Positions 19,015 to 27,858 of a DNA stretch of 64,000 nucleotides are shown in pieces. Position numbers and translations under genes: made by a program. The stretch comes from Olivibacter oleidegradans (lineage in GTDB: Bacteria > Bacteroidota > Bacteroidia > Sphingobacteriales > Sphingobacteriaceae): contig NZ_JBHLWO010000004.1 in NCBI RefSeq assembly GCF_042432805.1, positions 62,001 through 126,000 on the forward strand, written 5' to 3'. Each line of letters opens with the position of its first letter. Positions within the stretch are counted from its first letter, which is position 1. The notes beneath the pieces were generated by a model. The model worked only from the letters and a program-made list of their open reading frames with translations. It did not search any database and was not told the DNA's origin.

Positions 19015-20607
19015 ATGAAAAAAAGAATATTTTTAATCGCCATGTTTATTGGGATGATAGCTGCAAGCTGTACGAAGCTGGACGTACCTGTTGAGTCGGA
19101 GCTGACTCCTGATAATTTTCCAAATACACCGGAAGCTTTTGTGGCTGCAACAGGACCCATTTATACACAGCTGAGGTCTGGTTATGCTGTTAACTATTGG
19201 CGTATGCAGGAACTTTCTACCGATGAAGCTATTATCCCTGCAAGAGATGGGAATTATGATGATGGTGGGCAATATAGGATGCTGCATAAACATAATTGGA
19301 ATCCGGACCATCCAACGATTAAAGCGGTTTGGGAATGGGGCTTTGGTGGTATCCAAACGTGTAATCGGCTGTTGGCACTGTTCGAAGATGCAGTAGAGAG
19401 TGATTCGAAGAGACAAACCCTAGCGGAGATTCGGACTATGCGAGCGCTTTTCTATTTTTTTATGATGGATTTATATGGAAATGTACCCATTTCGATTGCT
19501 TTCGGTTCATCCGAACAACCAGCTACTTCAAGTCGTTCAGAGGTCTTTAATTTTATCGAAACGGAGTTGTTGGCTGCGGTTCCTGATTTATCGGTCGAGA
19601 CAGGTATGTTGACTTATGGTCGTCCAACTCGTTGGCTAGCCTATGTAATGCTGCAGAAACTTTACTTAAACGCCGAATATTATACGGGTACGCCGAAATA
19701 TACAGAATCGGTGGCGTACGCTGATAAGCTCCTGACTGAATCAAATTTTTCACTTATGAGCGATTTTACAAGCTTGTTCATGCCGGATAATGGTCCAAAC
19801 AGCGAGACCATCTTTGCAGTGCCTTATGATGCCAATGTGGCTCCGGGAAATCAATTCTCACGATTCGGATTGCATACAGCTCTACAAGACAAATACGATT
19901 TGCCCTTTAGACCGAGTATTGCCTTAAGCACTATCGCCGATTTCTATCGTTTGTTTAATCTAGCGGGCGACAAACGCAATGAGACTTGGCTGGCTGGAAA
20001 ACAAGTAGATTTTGATGGTAATCCGATTTTGGTCAAAACAACCAATAAAGGCTTAGATGCAAGCTATAGCGGGCCGGACCCAGGGAAAGAAATTCAATGG
20101 CAATTGGAATTTACGCCCGAAATGCCTTTACGTTTGGAAGCTACGATGGACGTCGGCAATGATGAACTTGGCAAAGCCCGCGGTGTACGTTCAATAAAGT
20201 ACTACCCCGATAAGAATACGCATCCCAGCAATCGTGATTCTAACAATGATGTGCCGGTATTTCGTTTGGCGGATGTTTATCTAATGAAAGCCGAGGCGAT
20301 TCTCCGAGGTGCCGCGGCAACCACCGTGAAAGGTGAATCACAAACGGCAGATGTACTTGTAAATAAGATCCGTAGGCGTGTGGGCGCGGATGAAGTAATG
20401 GGTATTACTTTAGAAACTCTTCTAGACGAACGAGCAAGGGAGTTTGCTTGGGAAGCTTGGAGAAGGAATGATTTGATACGCTTTGGTAAATTTGAAGATG
20501 CTTGGGGATTTAATCCCGGAGGGCAAGCACCAACCTATCGCATTTATCCGGTGCCTACCAGCGAAATGAGATTGAATACGAAATTAATACAGAATCCTGG
20601 CTACTAG
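19015..20607 (+). CDS. SusD/RagB-type surface nutrient-binding lipoprotein (first pair)
   Basis: The SusD partner of the preceding SusC, 530 residues from the ATG at 19015. The lipoprotein signal MKKRIFLIAMFIGMIAASC places the acylated cysteine at residue 19. An in-frame ATG at 18949 would push the signal inside the protein, so I reject it. SusD-typical elements are the helical repeats around AEIRTMRALFYFFMMDLYGN and the C-terminal RLADVYLMKAEAILRGAA with LLDERAREFAWEAWRRNDL. It sits on the outer membrane and captures substrate above the SusC barrel. It ends the first transcription unit, with a terminator 25 bp downstream. Confidence 0.93.
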   Translation: MKKRIFLIAMFIGMIAASCTKLDVPVESELTPDNFPNTPEAFVAATGPIYTQLRSGYAVNYWRMQELSTDEAIIPARDGNYDDGGQYRMLHKHNWNPDHPTIKAVWEWGFGGIQTCNRLLALFEDAVESDSKRQTLAEIRTMRALFYFFMMDLYGNVPISIAFGSSEQPATSSRSEVFNFIETELLAAVPDLSVETGMLTYGRPTRWLAYVMLQKLYLNAEYYTGTPKYTESVAYADKLLTESNFSLMSDFTSLFMPDNGPNSETIFAVPYDANVAPGNQFSRFGLHTALQDKYDLPFRPSIALSTIADFYRLFNLAGDKRNETWLAGKQVDFDGNPILVKTTNKGLDASYSGPDPGKEIQWQLEFTPEMPLRLEATMDVGNDELGKARGVRSIKYYPDKNTHPSNRDSNNDVPVFRLADVYLMKAEAILRGAAATTVKGESQTADVLVNKIRRRVGADEVMGITLETLLDERAREFAWEAWRRNDLIRFGKFEDAWGFNPGGQAPTYRIYPVPTSEMRLNTKLIQNPGY

Positions 20608-20631
20608 CCCGCTAAATCTGTCTTAAAACCG

Positions 20632-20659
20632 AGCCGTTCTGCAAAGAACGGCTTTTTTT
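20632..20659 (+). terminator. Rho-independent terminator after first SusC/SusD pair
   Basis: The arms AGCCGTTC (20632-20639) and GAACGGCT (20646-20653) form a perfect 8-bp stem with a 6-nt loop, followed by a run of T (20653-20659). This is a textbook intrinsic terminator on the + strand, closing the sigma-FecR-SusC-SusD unit and separating it from the second SusC/SusD locus. Confidence 0.9.
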
Positions 20660-20869
20660 ATAAACAATTGTTAAGTAACGGCAAGTGCCGGTTTTTACTC
20701 TTTGTTTTTCGGTTTAATAACTTTAAATGGTTGTTTTTTAGTAGTTTGATTTGTTTTTAGCTGGTCTATGTTTGGAGTTAACCAAAATTTAATATTTAAA
20801 TAGTTTACTAATAATATACAAAGTTTAATATTGTTGTGTTTAAAAACACCTAATGTTAAAAGTTTGTTT

Positions 20870-23800
20870 ATGTTAGTTCAACCTTCATCTCATTTACGGC
20901 AGAAATCAATACTATTACTCCTGTTGACGGTTCTTTATGGCTATTCCTTCGGGCAATCTCCCGTAGTCAGCGGAAAAGTAACCGATTCGCTGACCGGCGA
21001 AACCATTCCCGGCGCGACCGTTCGTAACATGAGCACCGGAAAAATGGTGTCAACCGATCAAAATGGAAATTTTAATGTTTCGGCAAATTCAGCTGACTCG
21101 CTACAGATTGCCTTTATTGGCTATTTGACCAAGCGTATGATTGTCGATACAAAAAAAGAACTTATTATTGCCCTCGCACCTAATCAACAGGGTCTAAATG
21201 AAGTAGTCGTTACCGCACTAGGTATTAAAAAGGAAAAGCAGGCGGTTGGTTATTCTATTCAGGAAGTAAAAGGGCAGGATTTAGTAAAAGCGCGTGAGCC
21301 GAGTGCTATTTCCAATTTGGCAGGTCGGGTTGCCAGTCTCACGATCACACCAAGCACCAATCTCTTCGGTGACCCCGGTATTACTTTACGAGGGCGTAAT
21401 AATGTGTTAATTGTAGTTGATGGTATGCCCATTAATACAGATTCCTGGAATTTAAGTCCTGATGATATTGAGTCGTATTCTGTATTGAAAGGCGCTAATG
21501 CTGCCGCTCTATATGGTAACAGAGGGCAAAATGGTGCGATTGTCATTACTACAAAACGTGCCAAGGCTCGAGACAAAGGCTTTCAAGTCGAATTTAATTC
21601 GAGTACCCAATTACAGACCGGTTATAATGCGATACCAAAAATTCAAACAGCGTACGGTCCCGGTTCCAATTATGAATATGCTTTTAAAGACGGTAGAGGG
21701 GGCGGGATTAATGATAATGATTACAATATTTGGGGGCCGCGTTTCGAGGGGCAACTGATTACACAGTATAACAGTCCGCTTGACCCGCAAACCGGCGAAC
21801 TGGTGCCATTGCCTTGGACGGCAAAAGGAAAAGACAATTTAAAGGAGTTTCTGGAAAATGGTTTATTAAGTACAAATAACCTGGCTATTTCCACTAAAGG
21901 AGATCGGGGAGATTTCCGATTGTCGGCATCCCAGATGTTTCAGAAAGGCACGACACCTAACACAAAATTAGGAGGAACCAACGTAAATCTCTCTGGCGGT
22001 ATTAATGCCGGCAGTAAGCTTCGCTTTGATGCGAGTATCAATTATAATAAACAATATTCACCCAACTATCCGAATTTAGCTTATGGTCCGCAAAGTCCCA
22101 TTTATATATTAACGCTTTGGGGAGGCGCGGATTACGATATTAATGATCTCCGAAATTATTGGCAACCGGGCAAAGAGAATGTACAACAATATAATCGAGA
22201 GTATACGATTTACGATAACCCTTGGATGACAGCTTATGAAAACCTGCGAACTTATGATAAAGATGATATTTATGGACATATCATGATGAACTATAAGTTA
22301 ACGGAGAAGCTGTCTTTCAATGCTCGTACGAGTGTTAGTACTTGGAACCGGAATCGCACAATTAAAATCCCGATATCAGCCAACTTATATGGCTACACTA
22401 TTGGTGGAAGTAGAGTGGGGGGCTATCAGGAAACGTATGATACCTTTTGGGAAAACAATACGGAAGCGTCCTTAAAGTATCAAGACCGGTTTTTTGAAGA
22501 TGTTGGTTTCACGGGATCCATTTTCGGGAACTTGCGAACCGTGAGCGCTAAATCGCTGTTTGCACGGACTGACCGTGGGTTAACAGTACCGGGAGTGTAC
22601 GACTTGAGTAATTCGGTTATGCCTACCATTGCCACTAACGATAGGGCTTCCAGACAGGTTGGAAGTGTATATGGTTTTATTGATCTCGACTACAAGAGTT
22701 TATTGTATTTAAGTTTGACCGGGCGTGTTGACAAATCATCCACTATGCCCCTAAAAAACAACACCTACTTTTATCCATCGGCGTCTCTTAGTGCTATTAT
22801 CTCCGAAATGATTAGCATGCCCAAAGCGATAACATCCTTGAAAGTGCGCGGTGCTTACGCAGACGTTGCCAGTGATTTTGTAGACGAAGATGCCCAGTAC
22901 GATATCTACAAGTTGTTACCCTTTTATAGTAATTATGGGAGATGGGAAAATACCTATACCGGCGTTAATTATACCGGTGTATTGCCTAATCCTGATTTGT
23001 TGGCGGAACGTGTGAAGACATTTGAGCTAGGGCTTGAGGCTAGATTTTTTAATGGACGACTAGGCGTAGATGCAGCTGTTTTTAGAAATTTAGAAGGGCC
23101 GCGGATTACTGAGCTTGCTACATCCCTAACATCGGGTGTCAGTGCTCGACAGACAAATGGTTTAACGCTCTTACGCAAGGGGCTGGAGTTAAGTGTAGAT
23201 GGTACGCCCATTGCCCGTGATAATTTCTCGTGGAATGTGCTTGTCAATGCCTCGACGAATCATGCCTGGTTACATGAAATTGACGGCGTGCAAAATCGTT
23301 ATGGAAATATCCATGTCGGCGAACGATGGGACAGTTATTATATAAAAGATTTCCAACGGGATGATGAAGGGAAGCTTATTGTAGGGACAAACGGTCTACC
23401 TGCCTATAATCCTTATATGACGAAAATAGGACACAGCGATAATAACTGGGCTGTCAGTGTTAACAACACCTTCAAGTATAAGGCCTTTAGCTTAAGTTTT
23501 ATGTTCGATGGCCGATTTGGTGGTTTGATAAAGAATGTACAAGACGCCAAACAGTGGGGATCGGGCACTCATCCGGAATCTGCCAATGAGTACCGTTTAA
23601 AGGACTGGCAAAATCGAGATGTGGACGGGTATAAAGGTAGTGTTATGACGGACGGCGTAAAAATCGTCAGCGGTCAATTGAATGCCGATCAAGATGGGAA
23701 TGTAATTTCTGACACACGTGTTTTCGCTCCAAATGATATTCCGGTATTATGGCAAGCGTGGGCGACCAATTATTATCAATCCGATCCCATTGCAACGAAG

Positions 23801-24037
23801 AAAAGAACCTTTGTAAAGTTGCGAGAGATTGTGTTGAGCTATGACTTCCCGTCATCCTTTCTCAAACGGACCAAGTTCTTTGATACGGCAAGTGTCTCTT
23901 TAGTCGGGCGCAATCTGTTCTATTTTACAGGCAAAGGGACGCAAAATATGGATCTGGATCAGTTTACAGGTTCTAGTTCTGATTACCAGACGCCATCTGT
24001 CAAGAGTTTTGGCATCAACCTCAATGCAACTTTCTAA
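20870..24037 (+). CDS. SusC/RagA-type TonB-dependent outer-membrane transporter (second pair)
   Basis: A second TonB-dependent SusC-type transporter, 1055 residues from the ATG at 20870 (a TTG at 20831 is in frame but unlikely). The signal peptide is hydrophobic (SILLLLLTVLYGYSFGQ). The carboxypeptidase-like domain begins VSGKVTDSLTGETIPGATV. The plug has NEVVVTALGIKKEKQAVGYS and GRNNVLIVVDGMPINTDSW, then GAIVITTKRAKA, the SusC motif. The barrel ends in SFGINLNATF. It differs in sequence from the first SusC. It heads a cluster with a metallophosphoesterase and an FAD oxidoreductase, so the cargo may be an organophosphorus molecule. Confidence 0.93.
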   Translation: MLVQPSSHLRQKSILLLLLTVLYGYSFGQSPVVSGKVTDSLTGETIPGATVRNMSTGKMVSTDQNGNFNVSANSADSLQIAFIGYLTKRMIVDTKKELIIALAPNQQGLNEVVVTALGIKKEKQAVGYSIQEVKGQDLVKAREPSAISNLAGRVASLTITPSTNLFGDPGITLRGRNNVLIVVDGMPINTDSWNLSPDDIESYSVLKGANAAALYGNRGQNGAIVITTKRAKARDKGFQVEFNSSTQLQTGYNAIPKIQTAYGPGSNYEYAFKDGRGGGINDNDYNIWGPRFEGQLITQYNSPLDPQTGELVPLPWTAKGKDNLKEFLENGLLSTNNLAISTKGDRGDFRLSASQMFQKGTTPNTKLGGTNVNLSGGINAGSKLRFDASINYNKQYSPNYPNLAYGPQSPIYILTLWGGADYDINDLRNYWQPGKENVQQYNREYTIYDNPWMTAYENLRTYDKDDIYGHIMMNYKLTEKLSFNARTSVSTWNRNRTIKIPISANLYGYTIGGSRVGGYQETYDTFWENNTEASLKYQDRFFEDVGFTGSIFGNLRTVSAKSLFARTDRGLTVPGVYDLSNSVMPTIATNDRASRQVGSVYGFIDLDYKSLLYLSLTGRVDKSSTMPLKNNTYFYPSASLSAIISEMISMPKAITSLKVRGAYADVASDFVDEDAQYDIYKLLPFYSNYGRWENTYTGVNYTGVLPNPDLLAERVKTFELGLEARFFNGRLGVDAAVFRNLEGPRITELATSLTSGVSARQTNGLTLLRKGLELSVDGTPIARDNFSWNVLVNASTNHAWLHEIDGVQNRYGNIHVGERWDSYYIKDFQRDDEGKLIVGTNGLPAYNPYMTKIGHSDNNWAVSVNNTFKYKAFSLSFMFDGRFGGLIKNVQDAKQWGSGTHPESANEYRLKDWQNRDVDGYKGSVMTDGVKIVSGQLNADQDGNVISDTRVFAPNDIPVLWQAWATNYYQSDPIATKKRTFVKLREIVLSYDFPSSFLKRTKFFDTASVSLVGRNLFYFTGKGTQNMDLDQFTGSSSDYQTPSVKSFGINLNATF

Positions 24038-24065
24038 TACTTCCATGGACCCGAAAAATATACTA

Positions 24066-25553
24066 ATGAAAACCTTCCAATCAATAACGCTCATTTTGCT
24101 GCTAGCTTGCATGGTGAGTGCCTGTAAAAAAATTGAAGATCTACAAAAAGATCCGGCCGCCGTTTATGACCCCGCGCCTAAACTTATTTTCACCGGATTA
24201 TTGATGCGTGCTTCCGATGCGCCTTGGAGCCAAGATCAGCGTCACAATCAATACATGACGCAGAATGAGGCCTATTATGCCGGACAGCCTTATAATTGGA
24301 CTACCGGATCCTATGAGGAGGCATATGGCGCACTCCGCGACGTAAATCGCATGGAAGTGGAGGCGCAAAAGGCCGGTGAACTCGGTGCTGTTTATCTCAG
24401 TATGGCTAAATTTTTCAAAGCCTATTTTTTTTGCCGGGCAACGGCCATGTTTGGTGATATACCGATGTCAGAAGCTATTAAAGGAGAGGCTGACAACAAC
24501 TTTCAGCCCAAATATGATACACAGCAAGCGGTATATGCACAAGTGTTGAACTGGCTAGAGGAGGCTAATACCGAGCTTGAGGCGCACGCGGCGCAGGGCG
24601 CTTCGTTAGAAGGCGACTTTTTTTATGACGGGCAAATTGATAAGTGGCGCAAGTTGGTGAATTCGTTTAAATTGAGGGTATTGATGGATTTGAGTAAGCG
24701 TGCGGATGATACGCCTGACTTACGTGTAAAAGAACGTTTTGCCGAGCTATTGGCCAATCCATCACAATTTCCGCTTATATTATCCAATCAGGATAATTTT
24801 CAGTTACTATACAACACCATCAACATGTATCCTTTATGGCCTTCAGATGGTATCGTCATTAAGCGAGATGCACGTAATACGTTAGGCGCTACATATGTAG
24901 ATATTCTAAAGGAAAGCAGAGATCCGCGCTTACTAATTCAGGCGCTTCCGGCAGAAGGGCTCCGTGCTGATCCCGATAATCCTTTTACCGCTTTTCAGGG
25001 AGGAAAAACCGGTGATCTACAAAGCACACTCTTGAAGCAGGCTACCGAGGGCCAACTTTCGATGATCAATTTTGATTATTGGATAGCTTCCCCTTCCGGT
25101 ATTCCGGCCATACAGCTCGGAGCCTCAGAAGTTCAATTTGCTTTGGCCGAAGGTGTTAATCGTGGATGGGCGGCAGGCAACGCTGCGGAACATTTTGAAT
25201 TAGGTATCGAAGAGTCCATGAAATTCTATGGTGTGCCTGCTGATCAAATCAGTACATTCTTAGCGGGCAATCCCTATAAGGGAAATAATGAAGATGGTCT
25301 TCGGCAAATTTTAACACAAAAATATGTAGCCTTCTTCGAAAACTCCGGAAAACAGGCCTTCTTTGAACAGAGACGCACAGGAGTTCCAACATTCAGTGTT
25401 GGGCCTGCAAACGCAAATAACAATGAAATACCAAAAAGATGGGCTTATCCCACTGCGGAATATAGTACTAACGAAGCGAATTTAAAAGAAGCGCTTCAAC
25501 GACAATTCAAGGGTTCTGATACCCAGAATGATATCATGTGGTTGATTAAATAG
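24066..25553 (+). CDS. SusD/RagB-type nutrient-binding lipoprotein (second pair)
   Basis: A SusD-type surface lipoprotein of 495 residues, of the subgroup beginning KKIEDLQKDP. The signal MKTFQSITLILLLACMVSAC gives a lipobox cysteine at residue 20. The ATG at 24066 is chosen over earlier in-frame starts that overlap the SusC gene and bury the signal. Helical TPR-like segments include GAVYLSMAKFFKAYFFCRAT and the C-terminal LTQKYVAFFENSGKQAFFEQ then RRTG. It follows its SusC by 28 bp and precedes the metallophosphoesterase by 21 bp, so these genes form one operon. Confidence 0.92.
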   Translation: MKTFQSITLILLLACMVSACKKIEDLQKDPAAVYDPAPKLIFTGLLMRASDAPWSQDQRHNQYMTQNEAYYAGQPYNWTTGSYEEAYGALRDVNRMEVEAQKAGELGAVYLSMAKFFKAYFFCRATAMFGDIPMSEAIKGEADNNFQPKYDTQQAVYAQVLNWLEEANTELEAHAAQGASLEGDFFYDGQIDKWRKLVNSFKLRVLMDLSKRADDTPDLRVKERFAELLANPSQFPLILSNQDNFQLLYNTINMYPLWPSDGIVIKRDARNTLGATYVDILKESRDPRLLIQALPAEGLRADPDNPFTAFQGGKTGDLQSTLLKQATEGQLSMINFDYWIASPSGIPAIQLGASEVQFALAEGVNRGWAAGNAAEHFELGIEESMKFYGVPADQISTFLAGNPYKGNNEDGLRQILTQKYVAFFENSGKQAFFEQRRTGVPTFSVGPANANNNEIPKRWAYPTAEYSTNEANLKEALQRQFKGSDTQNDIMWLIK

Positions 25554-25574
25554 TAAGCAAATTCATTATCTCTT

Positions 25575-26528
25575 ATGAATTATCAAAGAAGAAATTTTTT
25601 AAAAGGAGCAGGCTTGTTGTCGGCTTCTTCTTTACTTGCTTTTGCCAATCTAAGCGCTTTTGCCGCTGAGAAAAATAAGAAAAACATAAAACGGGCACTG
25701 CGGATTGCGCATCTTACAGATATCCATTTGCTTAACGAAGCTAATCCAAAAGCTGCCTTTGCCAAAGTGTTAAAGGATGTAAATACATTAAGTGATAAGC
25801 CGGACTTGATTATTAACACAGGTGATTCACTTATGGACATGAATAATAAAACAAAGGAAGAGGTAACCAACCTTTGGACAGCCTGGGATGAAGTTATTCA
25901 ATACAATCATCTGCCGGTCAAAAGTTGTATCGGTAATCACGATGTCTGGTACCTTTCTTCGGAGCATGCAGCATACGGGACGTCAAAGGACGATGCGTAT
26001 TATGGAAAACAATGGGTTAAGCAGAAGTTGGGATTACCTGGTGAATATTATACTTTTGATAAGGGGGGATGGCGATTTATTGCCTTGGATAGTATTCATT
26101 ATGTAACTGATAAGGGTGGCTATACTTTTGGAGAAGAGCAACTCGAATGGTTAAAAGATCAGTTGTCAAATACACCGAAAGATATGCACGTACTGATTTT
26201 TTCGCACGTACCTATTATATCCGTTACTCCCCTACTTTATGCCGCACAACGTAAACCTGCCAAAGAACTCGGCTTCCCAGGGGGGGATCAACACGTGGAC
26301 GTAATGGACGTAAAAAAAATATTCAAGGAAAGTGGCAAAGTTAAAGTTGCGCTCAGCGGCCATGTACATTATGTAGACCAAGTGGATTATTTGGGTGTCT
26401 GTTATTATTGTGGCGGAGCCGTTTCGGGGAATTGGTGGAATGGCGTTTTGGATGATTTCCCGCCCGCATATTCTATATTGGACTTATACGAAGATGGCTC
26501 GAGCCGATACGAAACCATTTATTATTAA
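25575..26528 (+). CDS. Tat-exported calcineurin-like metallophosphoesterase
   Basis: A 317-residue dinuclear-metal phosphoesterase with a twin-arginine signal (MNYQRRNFLKGAGLLSASSL), so it folds in the cytoplasm and acts outside the inner membrane. All core motifs are present: HLTDIHLLNE, INTGDSLMD, IGNHDVW, FSHVP and SGHVHYVDQ. The family hydrolyses phosphate mono- or diesters. It directly follows the second SusD gene, which suggests that it trims a phosphorylated or phosphonylated substrate after import across the outer membrane. The exact bond is not known. The next gene starts 150 bp away behind its own operator, so the genes after it may be controlled separately. Confidence 0.9.
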   Translation: MNYQRRNFLKGAGLLSASSLLAFANLSAFAAEKNKKNIKRALRIAHLTDIHLLNEANPKAAFAKVLKDVNTLSDKPDLIINTGDSLMDMNNKTKEEVTNLWTAWDEVIQYNHLPVKSCIGNHDVWYLSSEHAAYGTSKDDAYYGKQWVKQKLGLPGEYYTFDKGGWRFIALDSIHYVTDKGGYTFGEEQLEWLKDQLSNTPKDMHVLIFSHVPIISVTPLLYAAQRKPAKELGFPGGDQHVDVMDVKKIFKESGKVKVALSGHVHYVDQVDYLGVCYYCGGAVSGNWWNGVLDDFPPAYSILDLYEDGSSRYETIYY

Positions 26529-26600
26529 CCGAAACAGATTAACATCAATGTTCCTACGGATTAACATGACTTAGTTCTTTATTCTTAACAAAAAATTAAC

Positions 26601-26640
26601 ATAAACATTGTTTATTTATAATAAACAATGTTTATAATTG
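26601..26640 (+). promoter_or_regulatory. Doubled palindromic operator overlapping a promoter
   Basis: Two 15-bp sites, ATAAACATTGTTTAT (26601-26615) and ATAAACAATGTTTAT (26621-26635), lie 20 bp centre to centre, on one DNA face. Each is a palindrome ATAAACA-N-TGTTTAT, and the pair is also a perfect inverted repeat around a 5-nt spacer. TTG (26608-26610) and TATAATTG (26633-26640) form a plausible promoter inside the sites. A dimeric repressor binding both would block it. No regulator gene is adjacent. Confidence 0.7.
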
Positions 26641-26677
26641 TCTTATAAATGGAATTGGTTTTTTATCGATTAAAACA

Positions 26678-27838
26678 ATGCAAGCAAAATTTGATCTTAT
26701 TGTTGTAGGAAGTGGTATTTTGGGAACCTTTCATGCTTACCATGCGCTTCTGAGAGGATTAAAAGTGCTTTTACTCGAGAAGGATAGCTACCCTGTAGGC
26801 GCAACCGTGCGAAACTTCGGTCAGGCCGTACCTTCTGGCATGGTGGATCAATGGTTTTGGTATGGTGTAAAAGGACTTGAAGTTTATCAAGCACTCCAGA
26901 AAGAATTTGATATTTCGGTGCGCAATAATGGAAGTGTTTACATTGCTTCTGATAAAGACGAACAACAACTTATTCACGAACTAAAGACGCATTATGACAC
27001 TGTAGGATATGCCTGTGATTTGCTGAGCAGTGATAAAGTGCTGAAAAAATACCCGGCTATTCGATCGTCTTACGTGCAAGAAGCGCTGTTTTTTCCTCAA
27101 GAAGTAAGTTTAGAACCCAACAAGATGATTCATCGAGTACATGCCTATATGCAATCGCGGTTTGAAAATTTAACACTTAATTATAATGCACCGGTAATTG
27201 GTGCCGAGCAATTAAACGAAGGTGTTTGCGTAAGAAGATCGAATGGCACATCTTACTTGGGGGCTAAGTTGGTGATCTGTAATGGCAATGAGTTTAAACT
27301 ACTCTTTCCGGATATCTTCAGTGCCAGCGGACAAATGGTTAGTAAATTACAGATGCTGCGTACGGTTCCAATGCCGAAAGTTGAATTGGAAGGTAATATT
27401 TTGACAGGATTGACCATTAGACGCTATGAAAGTTTTGAAATGTATTGTCCCTCATTTAACCAAATTGGCACGCCCGAGCATTATCTTGAACTTAAAAAAT
27501 GGGGTATTCATATACTATTCAAAAAGGCAACTGACGGAAGTTTTATTATAGGTGATTCACATGAATATGCCGATTCGAATCAAGTGGATGATTTAGGCTT
27601 TCAAATTAGTTCTTACATCAATCGGTTGATGCTTAATGAGGCGCAACGTATTGTCAATTTCGATGTACAACAAATCGCCGGTAGCTGGGCAGGGTATTAC
27701 CCGCAACACCCTGAGAAGAATATTGTGGAAATAAATGTAACAGATGACATCCACATCCGTACTTGTATTGGAGGAAAGGGCATGACGGCAGGAATAGGTT
27801 ACACGGAAGCCAGTATTCAGCAACTCTTCGATCATTAG
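26678..27838 (+). CDS. FAD-dependent oxidoreductase, TIGR03364-like (aminophosphonate-associated)
   Basis: A cytoplasmic DAO-type flavoenzyme of 386 residues. The N-terminal dinucleotide fold reads FDLIVVGSGILGTFHAYHAL and ends at LLLEKD. The stretch GATVRNFGQAVPSGM and the C-terminal IAGSWAGYYPQHPEKNI and GGKGMTAGIGY fit the TIGR03364 family as I recall it. That family is linked by gene neighbourhood to phosphonate breakdown and proposed to deaminate or demethylate an aminophosphonate related to 2-aminoethylphosphonate. It begins a unit behind the doubled operator. The usual phosphonatase-like HAD hydrolase is absent here. A general amino-acid oxidase role is the main alternative. Confidence 0.8.
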   Translation: MQAKFDLIVVGSGILGTFHAYHALLRGLKVLLLEKDSYPVGATVRNFGQAVPSGMVDQWFWYGVKGLEVYQALQKEFDISVRNNGSVYIASDKDEQQLIHELKTHYDTVGYACDLLSSDKVLKKYPAIRSSYVQEALFFPQEVSLEPNKMIHRVHAYMQSRFENLTLNYNAPVIGAEQLNEGVCVRRSNGTSYLGAKLVICNGNEFKLLFPDIFSASGQMVSKLQMLRTVPMPKVELEGNILTGLTIRRYESFEMYCPSFNQIGTPEHYLELKKWGIHILFKKATDGSFIIGDSHEYADSNQVDDLGFQISSYINRLMLNEAQRIVNFDVQQIAGSWAGYYPQHPEKNIVEINVTDDIHIRTCIGGKGMTAGIGYTEASIQQLFDH

Positions 27839-27858
27839 GTACGAATCGTCAATACACA

